Positions 1-6,333 of a DNA stretch of 6,989 bases are shown here, piece after piece. The position numbers and the translations under genes are program-made. The DNA is from Treponema sp. (lineage in GTDB: Bacteria > Spirochaetota > Spirochaetia > Treponematales > Breznakiellaceae). Numbering within the stretch: position 1 is the stretch's first letter; each line of letters begins with the position of its first letter. The stretch is from contig JAITBO010000023.1 in NCBI GenBank assembly GCA_031283505.1, positions 1 through 6,989 of the forward strand, written 5' to 3'. The notes under the pieces were generated by a model, which worked only from the letters and a program-made list of their open reading frames with translations, did not search any database and was not told the DNA's origin.

Positions 1-1146
1 AATTTCTTTAATACCGATGCCCGTGTCGTCAAGATTTACGTTTCCCCGTTGAATCTCGCAGGCCGCCAAAAAACCGTCCTCAATCGCCTGCAACATCCCG
101 TATTCATACACGGGCTCTCCAAAATACCTGATGTTGTGGGCGGTGATTTTATTATCGTCCCGGACTTCGTTTGTGTCTTCTTTGAGGTTTAGAATTCTGG
201 GAGTCGCGGTCAACCCAATCTGCACCGCGTTTTCATTTCTTTCCAGTGGCGGCGACCATTTATTCCAGGCGCTCCGGTGGCACTCGTCAATGACAACATG
301 GGAAAAATAGTTTTTTGGGTAATGTCCGGTAAAGAAACCGGCGTCGTCATTTTCTTCCAGCCCCAATGACTGATAGGTAGCAATAATTATCTTCGCGTTC
401 TTTTGGGGATTACCGTTTTCGACCGCGGCGGCATTGGAACCGAATTTTCCCTGAAAGGCGTTCAGGGCCTGGTTCCGCAGCTCGTCCCGATCGCAAAGAA
501 AAAGCGCCTTCCGAAGCAGTCCCGCTTCGGCTATTCGTTTAAGCAGATTGACCGCAATGAAGGTCTTTCCCGCGCCGGTGGCAAGGGAGAGCAGTACCCG
601 GTTTTTCCCCTGGGCTATTTTTTCAAGGGCCGCACGAATAGCCGCATCTTGATAATAGCGCCGTTCCCCTTCACCGCCTGAATACTTAACAAGTAACGGC
701 CTGGCGGCCTCGGATTCAAGGGAAAAGCCCATCCCCTTTTCATAGCGTTTTTTCAGTTCTTTTTCTGTGGGGAACACCGGCATCGGCTTTGGGGTCGAGG
801 TCAAGCCGGTGAACTTGTCGTATTCAACAAACTGATGGCCGTTAGTCGAAAAAATAAACTTTATGTTGAGCCGGTCAATGTCTCCGTCCCGCTTGCCCTG
901 CTGGAGCCCGAAGCCCGGAGACTTATCTTCCGCCTTCGCTTCAATCAGGGCAACCGCAACCGGCTGGGTATCCCTGGAGGCGATTATCCGCAACAGATAG
1001 TCGGTTCTTCCCTGCCTGTGCTTTTTGGTTGCAATGTCATAGCCGCCAGTGGACACTTCCACCTTTACGTGATCCTGAGTCCACCCCTTTGCGGACAGCG
1101 CCGGGTCAATGAGGTCTCTTCTTGTCTGCGCCTCGTTCCTTGGCAT
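1..1146 (-). CDS. hsdR: Type I restriction enzyme R subunit (N-terminal part, 3' end outside window)
   Basis: This is the ATP-dependent translocase and nuclease subunit of a type I restriction-modification complex, which cuts unmethylated foreign DNA in the cytoplasm with HsdM and HsdS. The 382 codons present are open throughout. The N-terminus (MPRNEAQTRRDLIDPAL) is typical of the EcoEI-like HsdR group. A PD-(D/E)XK nuclease domain follows, with Asp49 and the Glu69-Ala-Lys71 triad in IEAK and the conserved STNG at 100-103. The helicase part shows Walker A LATGAGKT (188-195), the Walker B/DEAH-type box DECH (287-290) and motif III LTATP (312-316). The ATG at 1146-1144 is the first possible start, because an in-frame TAA lies three codons upstream; no convincing ribosome binding site is visible. 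The rest of the helicase and the C-terminal HsdM/HsdS-contacting region lie beyond position 1. No hsdM or hsdS is in the window. The gene is divergent from the phn remnants. Confidence 0.88.
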   Translation of the reverse strand, partial: MPRNEAQTRRDLIDPALSAKGWTQDHVKVEVSTGGYDIATKKHRQGRTDYLLRIIASRDTQPVAVALIEAKAEDKSPGFGLQQGKRDGDIDRLNIKFIFSTNGHQFVEYDKFTGLTSTPKPMPVFPTEKELKKRYEKGMGFSLESEAARPLLVKYSGGEGERRYYQDAAIRAALEKIAQGKNRVLLSLATGAGKTFIAVNLLKRIAEAGLLRKALFLCDRDELRNQALNAFQGKFGSNAAAVENGNPQKNAKIIIATYQSLGLEENDDAGFFTGHYPKNYFSHVVIDECHRSAWNKWSPPLERNENAVQIGLTATPRILNLKEDTNEVRDDNKITAHNIRYFGEPVYEYGMLQAIEDGFLAACEIQRGNVNLDDTGIGIKEI

Positions 1147-1355
1147 GAGAACATCTTATAGCAGTATGGCATGAGATTCAACGGAGCGGAGTTGAGCATT
1201 TGCCGTTGAAACGGGGGCAACTGTGCCGAGCCGCAGGTCCGTAAACATTTTGTTCTGTATGCCCTTTGTCGGCAGATTTCTGTACAGTTCCTTATCCCCT
1301 TTTGCAAAATTTTTCACATCGCTTTAATACTCCCTTAACATCTGGCCTTTATGAT
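1147..1355. other. Intergenic region between divergent hsdR and phnK remnant
   Basis: About 210 bases separate the two divergent genes. An inverted repeat with perfect 8-base arms (TTCAACGG at 1177-1184 and CCGTTGAA at 1203-1210) lies just upstream of hsdR. A weak sigma-70-like pair, TTGCAA (1302-1307) and TAATAC (1325-1330) with a 17-base spacer, points toward the phnK remnant but matches consensus poorly. On the minus strand a stretch of about 50 codons in the hsdR frame is open until the TAA just before the hsdR start. I do not recognise its translation, and it may be chance or the tail of a lost upstream gene. No Pho-box-like element was seen. Confidence 0.4.
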
Positions 1356-2103
1356 ATGCTTATGATTACCGAACATACATTCGCCCTGCGGCTGGACAAT
1401 TTGACCGTGCGGTACGGGCCGGGATGTCCGCGCTGCATGGAGAGGCGGAAGTTCATGAAACGAAACCGTTGCTTTTTCTGAGGGACCATCTGGGCCCTCA
1501 GGAATGTTTTCCTCCGGCTCCAGAAAGGGGAGATTCTTGGCGTAGTAGGGGAATCCGGGTCGGGCAAGAGTACCCTGATGCAGGCCCTCAACATGGATAG
1601 CGAAGGCGGCGCCGGGACCTATTATCTTGGCTGCTATCAGGAAGGGAGCGCTAATGTTTTTTCCGTCAGTCCCCAGCAGAAAAAAATTATCAGAAACCGG
1701 CTTTTGGGGATAGTTTATCAAAATCCCCATCGGGGATTACTGATGTTTCTTTCTTCCAGGGCCAATGTGGCGGAAAAACTCATCGCCGCAGGAAACCGTA
1801 GCGTAGCTTCCATGATGGAAAGAACCTCGGGTCTCCGAACATATAAAAGTACCGGTGAACCGGATCAGAGAACCACCGGTTTATTTTTCCGGGGGTATGC
1901 AACAACGGGTTCAGATCGCCAAAGCAGTAGCCAATAATCCGCCGGTTCTGTTTCTGGATGAGGTAACCACCGGATTAGATTTTTCGGTGCAAGCCAGGGT
2001 TCTGGAGCTTATCAAAAGAATTCAGCGGGAATATGGGGTCTCCATGACCGTGGTAAGCCATCACCTGGCGGTGGTACGGATGCTCTCGGATCGTACTATA
2101 GTC
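1356..2103 (+). pseudogene. phnK: PhnK-like C-P lyase ATPase, disrupted by a stop and a frameshift
   Basis: This is the remnant of an ABC-type ATPase of the phosphonate C-P lyase system; PhnK binds the C-P lyase core complex in the cytoplasm. The start (ATG 1356) is followed by NLTVRYGPGCPRC, as in PhnK-like proteins that carry a cysteine-rich insert before Walker A. A TGA at 1479-1481 interrupts the frame in NRCFF*GTIWAL, where the last Cys of a second CxxC is expected. The frame then resumes unchanged with Walker A GESGSGKST (1548-1574) and the Q-loop YQNPH (Gln at 1719). A one-base shift near 1826-1836 moves the reading to another frame. That frame holds the signature SGGMQQ (from 1888), Walker B VLFLDE (1945-1962) and switch His in SHH (2059). 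The natural C-terminus is missing: near 2100 the reading passes directly into PhnM-like sequence. PhnK rather than a peptide or nickel ATPase is inferred from the insert and the neighbouring phnM, phnL and PHP pieces. Confidence 0.75.
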
Positions 2104-2400
2104 ATGTTCCTTTCCATGATGAACGTGATCGGCCTCAAGGAAGGACGCAGCAATTTCCGCACCAGAGAAAAATTTGAACGCCTGGCGATCCTGATCCGGC
2201 GTTTCCACCAAGGCTATCACCTTATCCGCCACCGGCTTCATGCCTGATACGATATTCACAATCCTGAACTTTACGAATTTGTGGAACATATCCTTAATGA
2301 AGGAAAGATCCACGAACTTTCTTTTATGGATCATACCTCCGGCCAGGGGCAATACCGGAATCTTGAAATTTACGCCCAATTCACCGCCGGATGGGATGTT
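2104..2400 (+). pseudogene. phnM: Internal fragment of PhnM (RPnTP diphosphohydrolase)
   Basis: PhnM hydrolyses ribose 1-phosphonate 5-triphosphate in C-P lyase phosphonate breakdown and belongs to the amidohydrolase superfamily. The evidence here is a stretch reading FHQGYHLIRHRLHA*YDI, then NPELYEFVEHILNEGK, then LSFMDHTSGQGQYRNLE. This matches, in order, the PhnM landmarks HRLH-R-E and SLMDH(T/S)PGQ-QF (MDHTSGQGQ at 2326-2352). The TGA at 2245-2247 sits where the family has Arg, so a CGA to TGA change is likely. Only about the middle third of a PhnM is present. Its N-terminal metal-binding part and its C-terminal half are gone. It is in the same frame as both the PhnK-like part before it and the PhnL-like part after it, apparently by chance of two internal deletions. 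The edges are approximate (about 2100 and 2370-2430). The match was made from memory of the family, not by alignment. Confidence 0.65.
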
Positions 2401-2844
2401 GAAGGTGTCCAAAGTTTGGAACAAAAAAGGGTATCGGCCCTGGAGATACTTATGGAGCCCTTGATCGTCTAGGGGATTTCCCGAACCAAAGCTTTGGATC
2501 GGACAAAGGAAATGCTCTCCCGGACGGGACTGGAGAAAAATCTCTGGAATATGTATCCCGCTACTTTTTCAGGCGGGGAAAAACAACGCCTCAATATCCT
2601 CCACGCAATCATTTCAAAACCCCGGCTCCTGCTTCTAGACGAACCAACCGCCTCTCTGGACCGGAACTACAAAGAGCGGATCATGGAGATGATCCTGGCC
2701 CTCAAAGCGGAAAGCGCCGCTTTGGTAGGGGGCTTCCATGACCGGGACGCTTTGCTGGGCCTTTCGGACAAGCGCTACGATCATGCCTTGGGCGGCTATT
2801 GTCCGGTTGAGACGAGAGAGGCGGAACCATGCGGGACAATCTAA
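2401..2844 (+). pseudogene. phnL: PhnL-like C-P lyase ATPase, C-terminal half with nonsense codon
   Basis: PhnL is the second ABC-type ATPase of the C-P lyase gene set. What remains begins about RVSALEILMEPLIV (2428 onward), equivalent to the PRVSALDVVAEPL block of PhnL. A TAG at 2470-2472 follows, where Gln (CAG) would fit. The rest is open: LWNMYPATFSGGEKQRLNI with the signature SGGEKQ (2569-2586), Walker B RLLLLDEPTASLD (Asp-Glu at 2638-2643) and the switch histidine in GFHD (2737). Walker A and the whole N-terminal half are absent, so the product could not bind ATP normally. The stop is TAA 2842-2844. The downstream PHP reading frame starts inside its last codons, which suggests that the two were translationally coupled in the ancestor. 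An intact second half (ATG-like start near 2494) might still be translated but would lack a nucleotide-binding P-loop. Confidence 0.75.
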
Positions 2845-3210
2845 AACTTCAAAATGGCAGAGCATATCTGCACATTCACAGTACCTGGTCGGACGGTTCC
2901 CTTTCTATACCCCGGATTGTAAAAAACGCCAAGGCACTGGGGCTTATCCATCACCGATCATGACTATGGCGGGCTGGGAAGAAGCCTAAGAACAAAGGAA
3001 AAAACAGAGGCTGGAGATTATAGCGGGAATCGAGGTGTCTGCCTTTGATCCTGAAACTGGCCGGAAGGTTCACATCCTGGGATACCGGATAGAGGATCAG
3101 GAGGCAGTAGAACTTACCTGCCACCCTTACCTGGCGGATCGGCAACGGACAAACCGTGAAGCCTTGTCCCTAATCCGCGTTGCAGGGTATTGTATTACTA
3201 AAGAAGATAG
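2829..3210 (+). pseudogene. PHP-domain phosphoesterase, C-P lyase associated, frameshifted and truncated
   Basis: This is a remnant of a polymerase-and-histidinol-phosphatase (PHP) family metal hydrolase. ATG 2829 overlaps the phnL end by 16 bases. The first frame gives LHIHSTWSDGS (metal-binding HxH) and runs to about 2951. A frame change then gives TDHDYGGLG (second metal motif). A second change at the A6 run 2999-3004 gives LEIIAGIEVSAFDPETGR (third motif, Glu) and KVHILGY. The recognisable protein ends near 3207, after about 120 of an expected 250-300 residues, where a palindrome begins. PHP proteins beside C-P lyase genes include the Eggerthella lenta phosphodiesterase that opens phosphoribosyl 1,2-cyclic phosphate and removes the phosphate, replacing PhnP. 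The same role for the ancestor of this gene is an inference from its position behind phnL. Confidence 0.75.
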
Positions 3211-3213
3211 AAG

Positions 3214-3256
3214 CTGTTCCAAAACCGTGCGCGTTTAGTGCACGGTTTTGGAACAG
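3214..3256. repeat. 17-bp perfect palindrome (TTCCAAAAC core)
   Basis: Arms 3214-3230 and 3240-3256 (CTGTTCCAAAACCGTGC and its complement) pair perfectly around a 9-base loop. There is no T-tract, so it does not look like an ordinary intrinsic terminator. It lies exactly where the PHP remnant stops and is the first of three palindromes in a row. Its TTCCAAAAC/GTTTTGGAA core recurs in the palindrome at 5704-5740, which suggests a dispersed intergenic repeat family. Confidence 0.85.
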
Positions 3257-3270
3257 GCTCACGTATTAGA

Positions 3271-3300
3271 GTTGTTTAGAAACTTCAGTTTCTAAACAAC
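3271..3300. repeat. 14-bp perfect palindrome (GTTTAGAAACT)
   Basis: GTTGTTTAGAAACT (3271-3284) and its exact complement (3287-3300) are separated by only TC. The sequence differs from the preceding palindrome but has the same plan of long perfect arms and a minimal spacer with CTTCAG/CTGAAG-like centre, as in the copy at 5704. It is AT-rich with no T-tract. Confidence 0.85.
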
Positions 3301-3314
3301 TTCCGCTAAAAAAC

Positions 3315-3347
3315 GCGGTTTTGCAAGGCTTTAGCCTGAAAAACCGC
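3315..3347. repeat. Imperfect palindrome (GCGGTTTT...AAAACCGC)
   Basis: The outer arms GCGGTTTT (3315-3322) and AAAACCGC (3340-3347) enclose inner arms AGGCT (3326-3330) and AGCCT (3333-3337), with a short unpaired segment between them. It is third in the palindrome cluster and immediately precedes another inverted repeat, AGACTTGT (3349-3356) and ACAAGTCT (3380-3387), that leads up to the transposase remnant. Confidence 0.65.
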
Positions 3348-3393
3348 AAGACTTGTGAGACAACCAATCGGGTTATCGAACAAGTCTATTCTT

Positions 3394-3531
3394 TTACATC
3401 CCCTGCAATATCCGATACCGATATTTTGGGGTCCATACCAGGTGATAACTGCATTGATACACGACATATACGGTCTTTTTCCACTTTGCTATCAGTTTCT
3501 CCCCTTTTACCAATACGGCATTGATGGACAT
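3394..3531 (-). pseudogene. IS200/IS605-type Y1 transposase TnpA, N-terminal remnant
   Basis: A 45-residue minus-strand reading (ATG at 3531-3529, TAA at 3396-3394) contains VVYQCSYHLVWTPKYRYRIL. This is the characteristic N-terminal strand of the Y1 single-strand HUH transposases of IS200/IS605 and of REP-associated transposases. Complete proteins are about 130-150 residues. The HUH motif and catalytic tyrosine are absent, so this is a dead remnant. It is bounded on one side by the palindrome cluster 3214-3387 and on the other by nested inverted repeats at 3563-3609 that could be the element's left-end hairpins. Those palindromes may be substrates or relics of this transposase family, but this is inference. 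Confidence 0.75.
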
Positions 3532-3562
3532 ATTGTCCCCGCCGCTTCTATCGCCGCATATC

Positions 3563-3609
3563 AGGCTGCGGAGGGTTGAAGCAATTATGCAGCCTAAGGG
3601 CCAAGCCCT
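3563..3609. repeat. Nested inverted repeats, possible IS200-type left end
   Basis: AGGCTGC (3563-3569) and GCAGCCT (3589-3595) form perfect 7-base arms. Right next to them AGGGC (3597-3601) and GCCCT (3605-3609) form a tight hairpin with a CAA loop. They lie just upstream (in minus-strand sense) of the transposase remnant's start, where IS200/IS605 elements carry subterminal hairpins recognised by TnpA. No target tetranucleotide or exact element edge could be assigned. Confidence 0.45.
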
Positions 3610-3635
3610 GACCGGCAACAGGAAAAGTACGGCGC

Positions 3636-3665
3636 AAGGGGAACGGAAAAACCTGTTCCCTTTTT
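3636..3665 (+). terminator. Terminator-like hairpin with T-tract
   Basis: AAGGGGAAC (3636-3644) pairs with GTTCCCTTT (3655-3663) through nine positions including one G-T pair. The loop is 10 bases, and TTTTT follows the GTTCCC arm at 3661-3665. In plus-strand sense it would insulate the esterase gene from transcription entering from the phn remnants. The T-tract partly overlaps the stem, so the call is tentative. Confidence 0.4.
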
Positions 3666-3759
3666 GGGGCAAGAGTTTTCCCTTTGATGTGCAATTTATA
3701 CGATAACCATGCACTTTGTACATGGCATGAATATACAAAAGAGGACATCATTATTATTT

Positions 3760-5616
3760 ATGAAAAATTTATTGTTGCCCGCTATGATCGGCGAAGGTAT
3801 GATTTTGCAGCAGGGCGTCCCGCTTCTCCTGCGAGGCAAGGCCCTTCCGCATACAAAGGTTAATCTTGTTTTTCTGGACGAATCATATACGGCTGAATCC
3901 GATGACCGGGGCGGATGGCGGATAGTATTGGATCCCCTAAGTCCCGGCGGACCCTATACTATGGAGTTCAGTTCCGCCGGTGAAACCATAAAGATAGGCG
4001 GTATTTATTCCGGGGACGTATGGTTGTGTTCGGGTCAATCCAATATGGAACTGCCCATGGAACGCATAAGGGACGATTTTCCCGAAGAATGGCAGTCGCC
4101 AAATAGCCTGATACGGCAGTTCGTAGTTCCCCAGGAATGGGATTTCTCCGGTCCGCGGCAGGAGCTTTCCGGCGGCCAGTGGACGGCGGCTTCCGCTGAG
4201 ACCCTCAAGGATTTTTCCGGAACCGCCTGGTTCTTCGCTGGAAAAATGTACGAAAACCACGGAATTCCTATCGGCCTTATCAAGGCGGCCTGGGGCGGTA
4301 CTCCTATTGAAGCCTGGATGAGCCGGGAAGCGCTGGTGGATTTTCCTGAAATAATAGCCCGGGGCGAACAATACGCCGATGCCGCTTACCTGAACGGCAT
4401 TATCAAGGAAAGCCAGGATACAGCCGCCATCTGGATGCGGAAGGTAGAACAGGAAGATTCCGGCCTTGGAGAAAAATGGTATCTGGACAGAATTGATGAC
4501 AGCCGGTGGAAAACTCTTTCCCTGCCCGGTGATTTTTCCGATGCCGGGCTTAAAGATTTTTGCGGCGTTGTGTGGCTATGGAAGAGTTTCGACATTCCTC
4601 CTGCCTTAGCTGGTAAAGAAGCGAGGATATGGCTGGGTACTATCGTGGACTCTGATACGGTTTATGTAAACGGAACCCAAATAGGCGGCATAGGCTACCG
4701 TTATCCGCCGCGCAAATACAATGTTCCTGCGGGTCTTCTCCGGCAGGGAGAGAACCAGATAACTATCAGGGTGATCTGCAATAACGGGCAGGGCAGTATA
4801 ACCAAGGGCAAACCCTTCCGCCTTTTCTCGGAACAGGGAGCCGTCGAGTTGGCGGGAAGCTGGAAATACAAAATCAGCATGAACGCCACTGTCCGTCCGA
4901 TAGAGTTTTCTCCCCACTATCAGCCTATGGGACTTTACAATGCGATGATCGCCCCCCTGTTCGATTTTCCGGTACGGGGTGTTATCTGGTATCAGGGAGA
5001 ATCCAACGACTCGGCCCCGGAAAATTACGGAGCTTTTTTTACTTCAATGATTCGGGATTGGCGGGACAAGTACCGGCGGAAAACGCTTCCCTTCCTGTTT
5101 GTTCAGCTTCCTCTGTTCGGTTCTCCCGGTGAAAACACTGAGGCAAGCTCCTGGGCCATACTGCGTGAGGCCCAGGCTTCCGCGCTGGCCCTGCCCGCGA
5201 CGGGTATGGCCGCAGCCCTGGACTTGGGTGAATGGAACGATCTGCATCCGGTAAACAAAAAAGATGTAGGTTACCGTCTGGCCTTGATTGCAGAACGTCT
5301 TTTATACAACCAAATAAACACCGCCCCCGGCCCTATGCTGCGCGACGTGTGTTTACAAAACAACACGATAATCATTACCTTTGATAACTGCGGCGGCGGC
5401 CTTGGGGCCAGCGGCAAGCCATACCTGAGCGTCTTGTCAAAGGACAGCGCCTTCCGCCTTCCAGCGGAGATCGTCAGCCCCGACAGTTTATCCATAGATG
5501 TTTCTTCGGTTAAGGACCCGGAAAAAGTGTTATACGCCTGGGCGGATAACCCGGCGGACCAGCAGATCTATAACGCGGAAGGATTGCCGATGATTCCCTT
5601 TCGGGTACGCCTTTGA
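3760..5616 (+). CDS. Sialate O-acetylesterase-like SGNH hydrolase
   Basis: This 618-residue carbohydrate esterase probably removes O-acetyl groups from sialic acid or other acetylated sugars. An N-terminal beta-sandwich segment (LLPAMIGEGMILQQGVP) leads to the nucleophile block VWLCSGQSNM with Ser94. WYQGESN (410-416) is the conserved oxyanion-side block, and DLGEWNDLHP (488-497) supplies the Asp494/His496 pair. Residues about 238-365 form an inserted jelly-roll of the galactose-binding type (WLWKSFDIP, VYVNGTQIGG), as usual in this family. I chose ATG 3760 because homologues start close to this MKNLLLP; ATGs at 3709 and 3727 would add 17 or 11 unconserved residues. A GAGGA at 3741-3745 is rather far (14 bases) from 3760. 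There is no signal peptide, so a cytoplasmic enzyme acting on imported sugars is likely. Related family members are annotated as acetylxylan esterases, so the substrate is uncertain. It is the only complete large gene here and is flanked by mobile-element debris on both sides. Confidence 0.85.
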   Translation: MKNLLLPAMIGEGMILQQGVPLLLRGKALPHTKVNLVFLDESYTAESDDRGGWRIVLDPLSPGGPYTMEFSSAGETIKIGGIYSGDVWLCSGQSNMELPMERIRDDFPEEWQSPNSLIRQFVVPQEWDFSGPRQELSGGQWTAASAETLKDFSGTAWFFAGKMYENHGIPIGLIKAAWGGTPIEAWMSREALVDFPEIIARGEQYADAAYLNGIIKESQDTAAIWMRKVEQEDSGLGEKWYLDRIDDSRWKTLSLPGDFSDAGLKDFCGVVWLWKSFDIPPALAGKEARIWLGTIVDSDTVYVNGTQIGGIGYRYPPRKYNVPAGLLRQGENQITIRVICNNGQGSITKGKPFRLFSEQGAVELAGSWKYKISMNATVRPIEFSPHYQPMGLYNAMIAPLFDFPVRGVIWYQGESNDSAPENYGAFFTSMIRDWRDKYRRKTLPFLFVQLPLFGSPGENTEASSWAILREAQASALALPATGMAAALDLGEWNDLHPVNKKDVGYRLALIAERLLYNQINTAPGPMLRDVCLQNNTIIITFDNCGGGLGASGKPYLSVLSKDSAFRLPAEIVSPDSLSIDVSSVKDPEKVLYAWADNPADQQIYNAEGLPMIPFRVRL

Positions 5617-5705
5617 TGCGGAAAGGATCGGCGGCGAAACTTGACAAGGGGAGGTATGTTATCGCCTGCCAGCAGGATAACGTAAATGCAAAGATTGAGA
5701 TTTGA
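5616..5705 (+). CDS. Possible 29-residue ORF overlapping the esterase stop
   Basis: An ATG shares its A with the esterase TGA (TGATG at 5614-5618) and opens a 29-codon frame, MRKGSAAKLDKGRYVIACQ and onward, ending at TGA 5703-5705 at the left edge of the next palindrome. The overlap would allow translational coupling, but there is no independent ribosome binding site and I do not recognise the peptide. It may be the leftover of a longer gene cut by the palindrome and intron insertion, or chance. Confidence 0.2.
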   Translation: MRKGSAAKLDKGRYVIACQQDNVNAKIEI

Positions 5706-5740
5706 GGCGGTTCCAAAAACTGAAGTTTTGGAACCGCCTC
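5704..5740. repeat. 17-bp palindrome (GAGGCGGTTCCAAAA core)
   Basis: The arms 5704-5721 and 5724-5740 are complementary over 17 pairs with one extra A in the left arm and a GA spacer. The GGTTCCAAAA/TTTTGGAACC core is shared with the palindrome at 3214-3256, so both belong to one dispersed family bracketing the esterase gene. The group II intron begins six bases after this palindrome. Group II introns of some classes insert behind stem-loops, so it may have served as the target. Confidence 0.85.
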
Positions 5741-5745
5741 ATTTA

Positions 5746-6280
5746 GTGCGCCCAGCATGGGCAGTAACTTGGCGGTGAAAGTCCGCTACGCGCTTGGTAG
5801 TAGGGAGCGTTAGCCAAAGGCAAGGGTGTCCATCGTGAGGTGGAATCTGAAGGAAGCCGGAGGCAAAACCCCGGGCCGACGAACAGAAACCGTATGAGGC
5901 AGAGCAAGACGGACGAGTTTGCAGGTCAAAACGAAGTCCAATACTGCCCGAACCTTGCGATGTATATACGGCGGCTGGATGGGGTGAAGGTTACGGACCA
6001 ATACCTGGGGAGGTCTGGACGGTATGCGGTGGAAAGGAGCGGTAGAGCCCTCATCGTAACCCATATAGTGATATATGGCAGAACGTCCAGAAGTCAGCAG
6101 AAGCCATAGTACCGCGAAGGGGGATGTCCCGTGTCGAGGGAGAACGAACTGGACGGGAAGGGCTGAACAAGAGGAGTCTCACGAGTGAGAGGAGGGTGAA
6201 ACGGTGCAAAGAGAGCAGAAAACGGGGGAACCCGGCTGCCCTGGCGGTGATGGCTATGTACATGGCGGCGGGCTATGGGG
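5746..6280 (+). mobile_element. Group II intron, truncated 5' part
   Basis: The 5' end GTGCGCCCAGCATGGG (from 5746) is the GUGYG boundary plus the start of domain I of bacterial group II introns. It is followed by GGTGAAAGTCCGC, GGTAGTAGGGAGCG and GCAAGGGTGTCC blocks typical of domain I, and by CAGCAGAAGCCATAGTACC (6092-6110), typical of the stretch before the intron-encoded protein. A GGAGG (6191-6195) precedes a GTG at 6204 that could start the reverse transcriptase/maturase, but that frame stops at TAA 6306-6308 after 34 codons, with no RT motif. The RT, domain V and domain VI are missing, so the fragment cannot splice or move. The right break is near 6274-6280, where unrelated hairpin sequence begins. 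The class was not assigned. Confidence 0.8.
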
Positions 6281-6298
6281 TCTGACCTCGACCCCATA
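6274..6298. repeat. 9-bp hairpin at the intron break (TATGGGGTC/GACCCCATA)
   Basis: The arms 6274-6282 and 6290-6298 are perfectly complementary around the loop TGACCTC. The hairpin sits exactly where recognisable intron sequence ends, so it may mark the deletion joint or be an inserted REP-like unit. Confidence 0.6.
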
Positions 6299-6333
6299 TA
6301 TAGCGTAACCCGGCTTTGGCGGCACTTCGCCCT

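Noticed and set aside
1065..1307. 80-codon minus-strand frame overlapping the hsdR start
   Set aside because: It overlaps the well-supported N-terminus of HsdR out of frame and has no recognisable motifs.
1975..2424. 149-codon open frame on the minus strand
   Set aside because: It is antisense to Walker B and switch-region sequence of the PhnK remnant and to the PhnM fragment, both of which show family motifs on the plus strand; its own translation resembles nothing I know.
3214..3347. CRISPR-like array
   Set aside because: The palindromes differ from each other in sequence, have no constant-length spacers and no cas genes are nearby.
3709..3759. Upstream ATG starts for the esterase at 3709 and 3727
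   Set aside because: They would add unconserved residues with no ribosome binding site nearby; the family N-terminus matches the ATG at 3760.
5840..6109. 89-codon plus-strand frame inside the intron
   Set aside because: It lies in the structured RNA domains of the group II intron and its translation has no protein signature.
6283..6296. TGACCTCGACCCCA, which also occurs in reverse complement within hsdR near 790-805
   Set aside because: A single 14-base match in 7 kb can arise by chance; in hsdR it encodes ordinary protein sequence, so it was not treated as a repeat.
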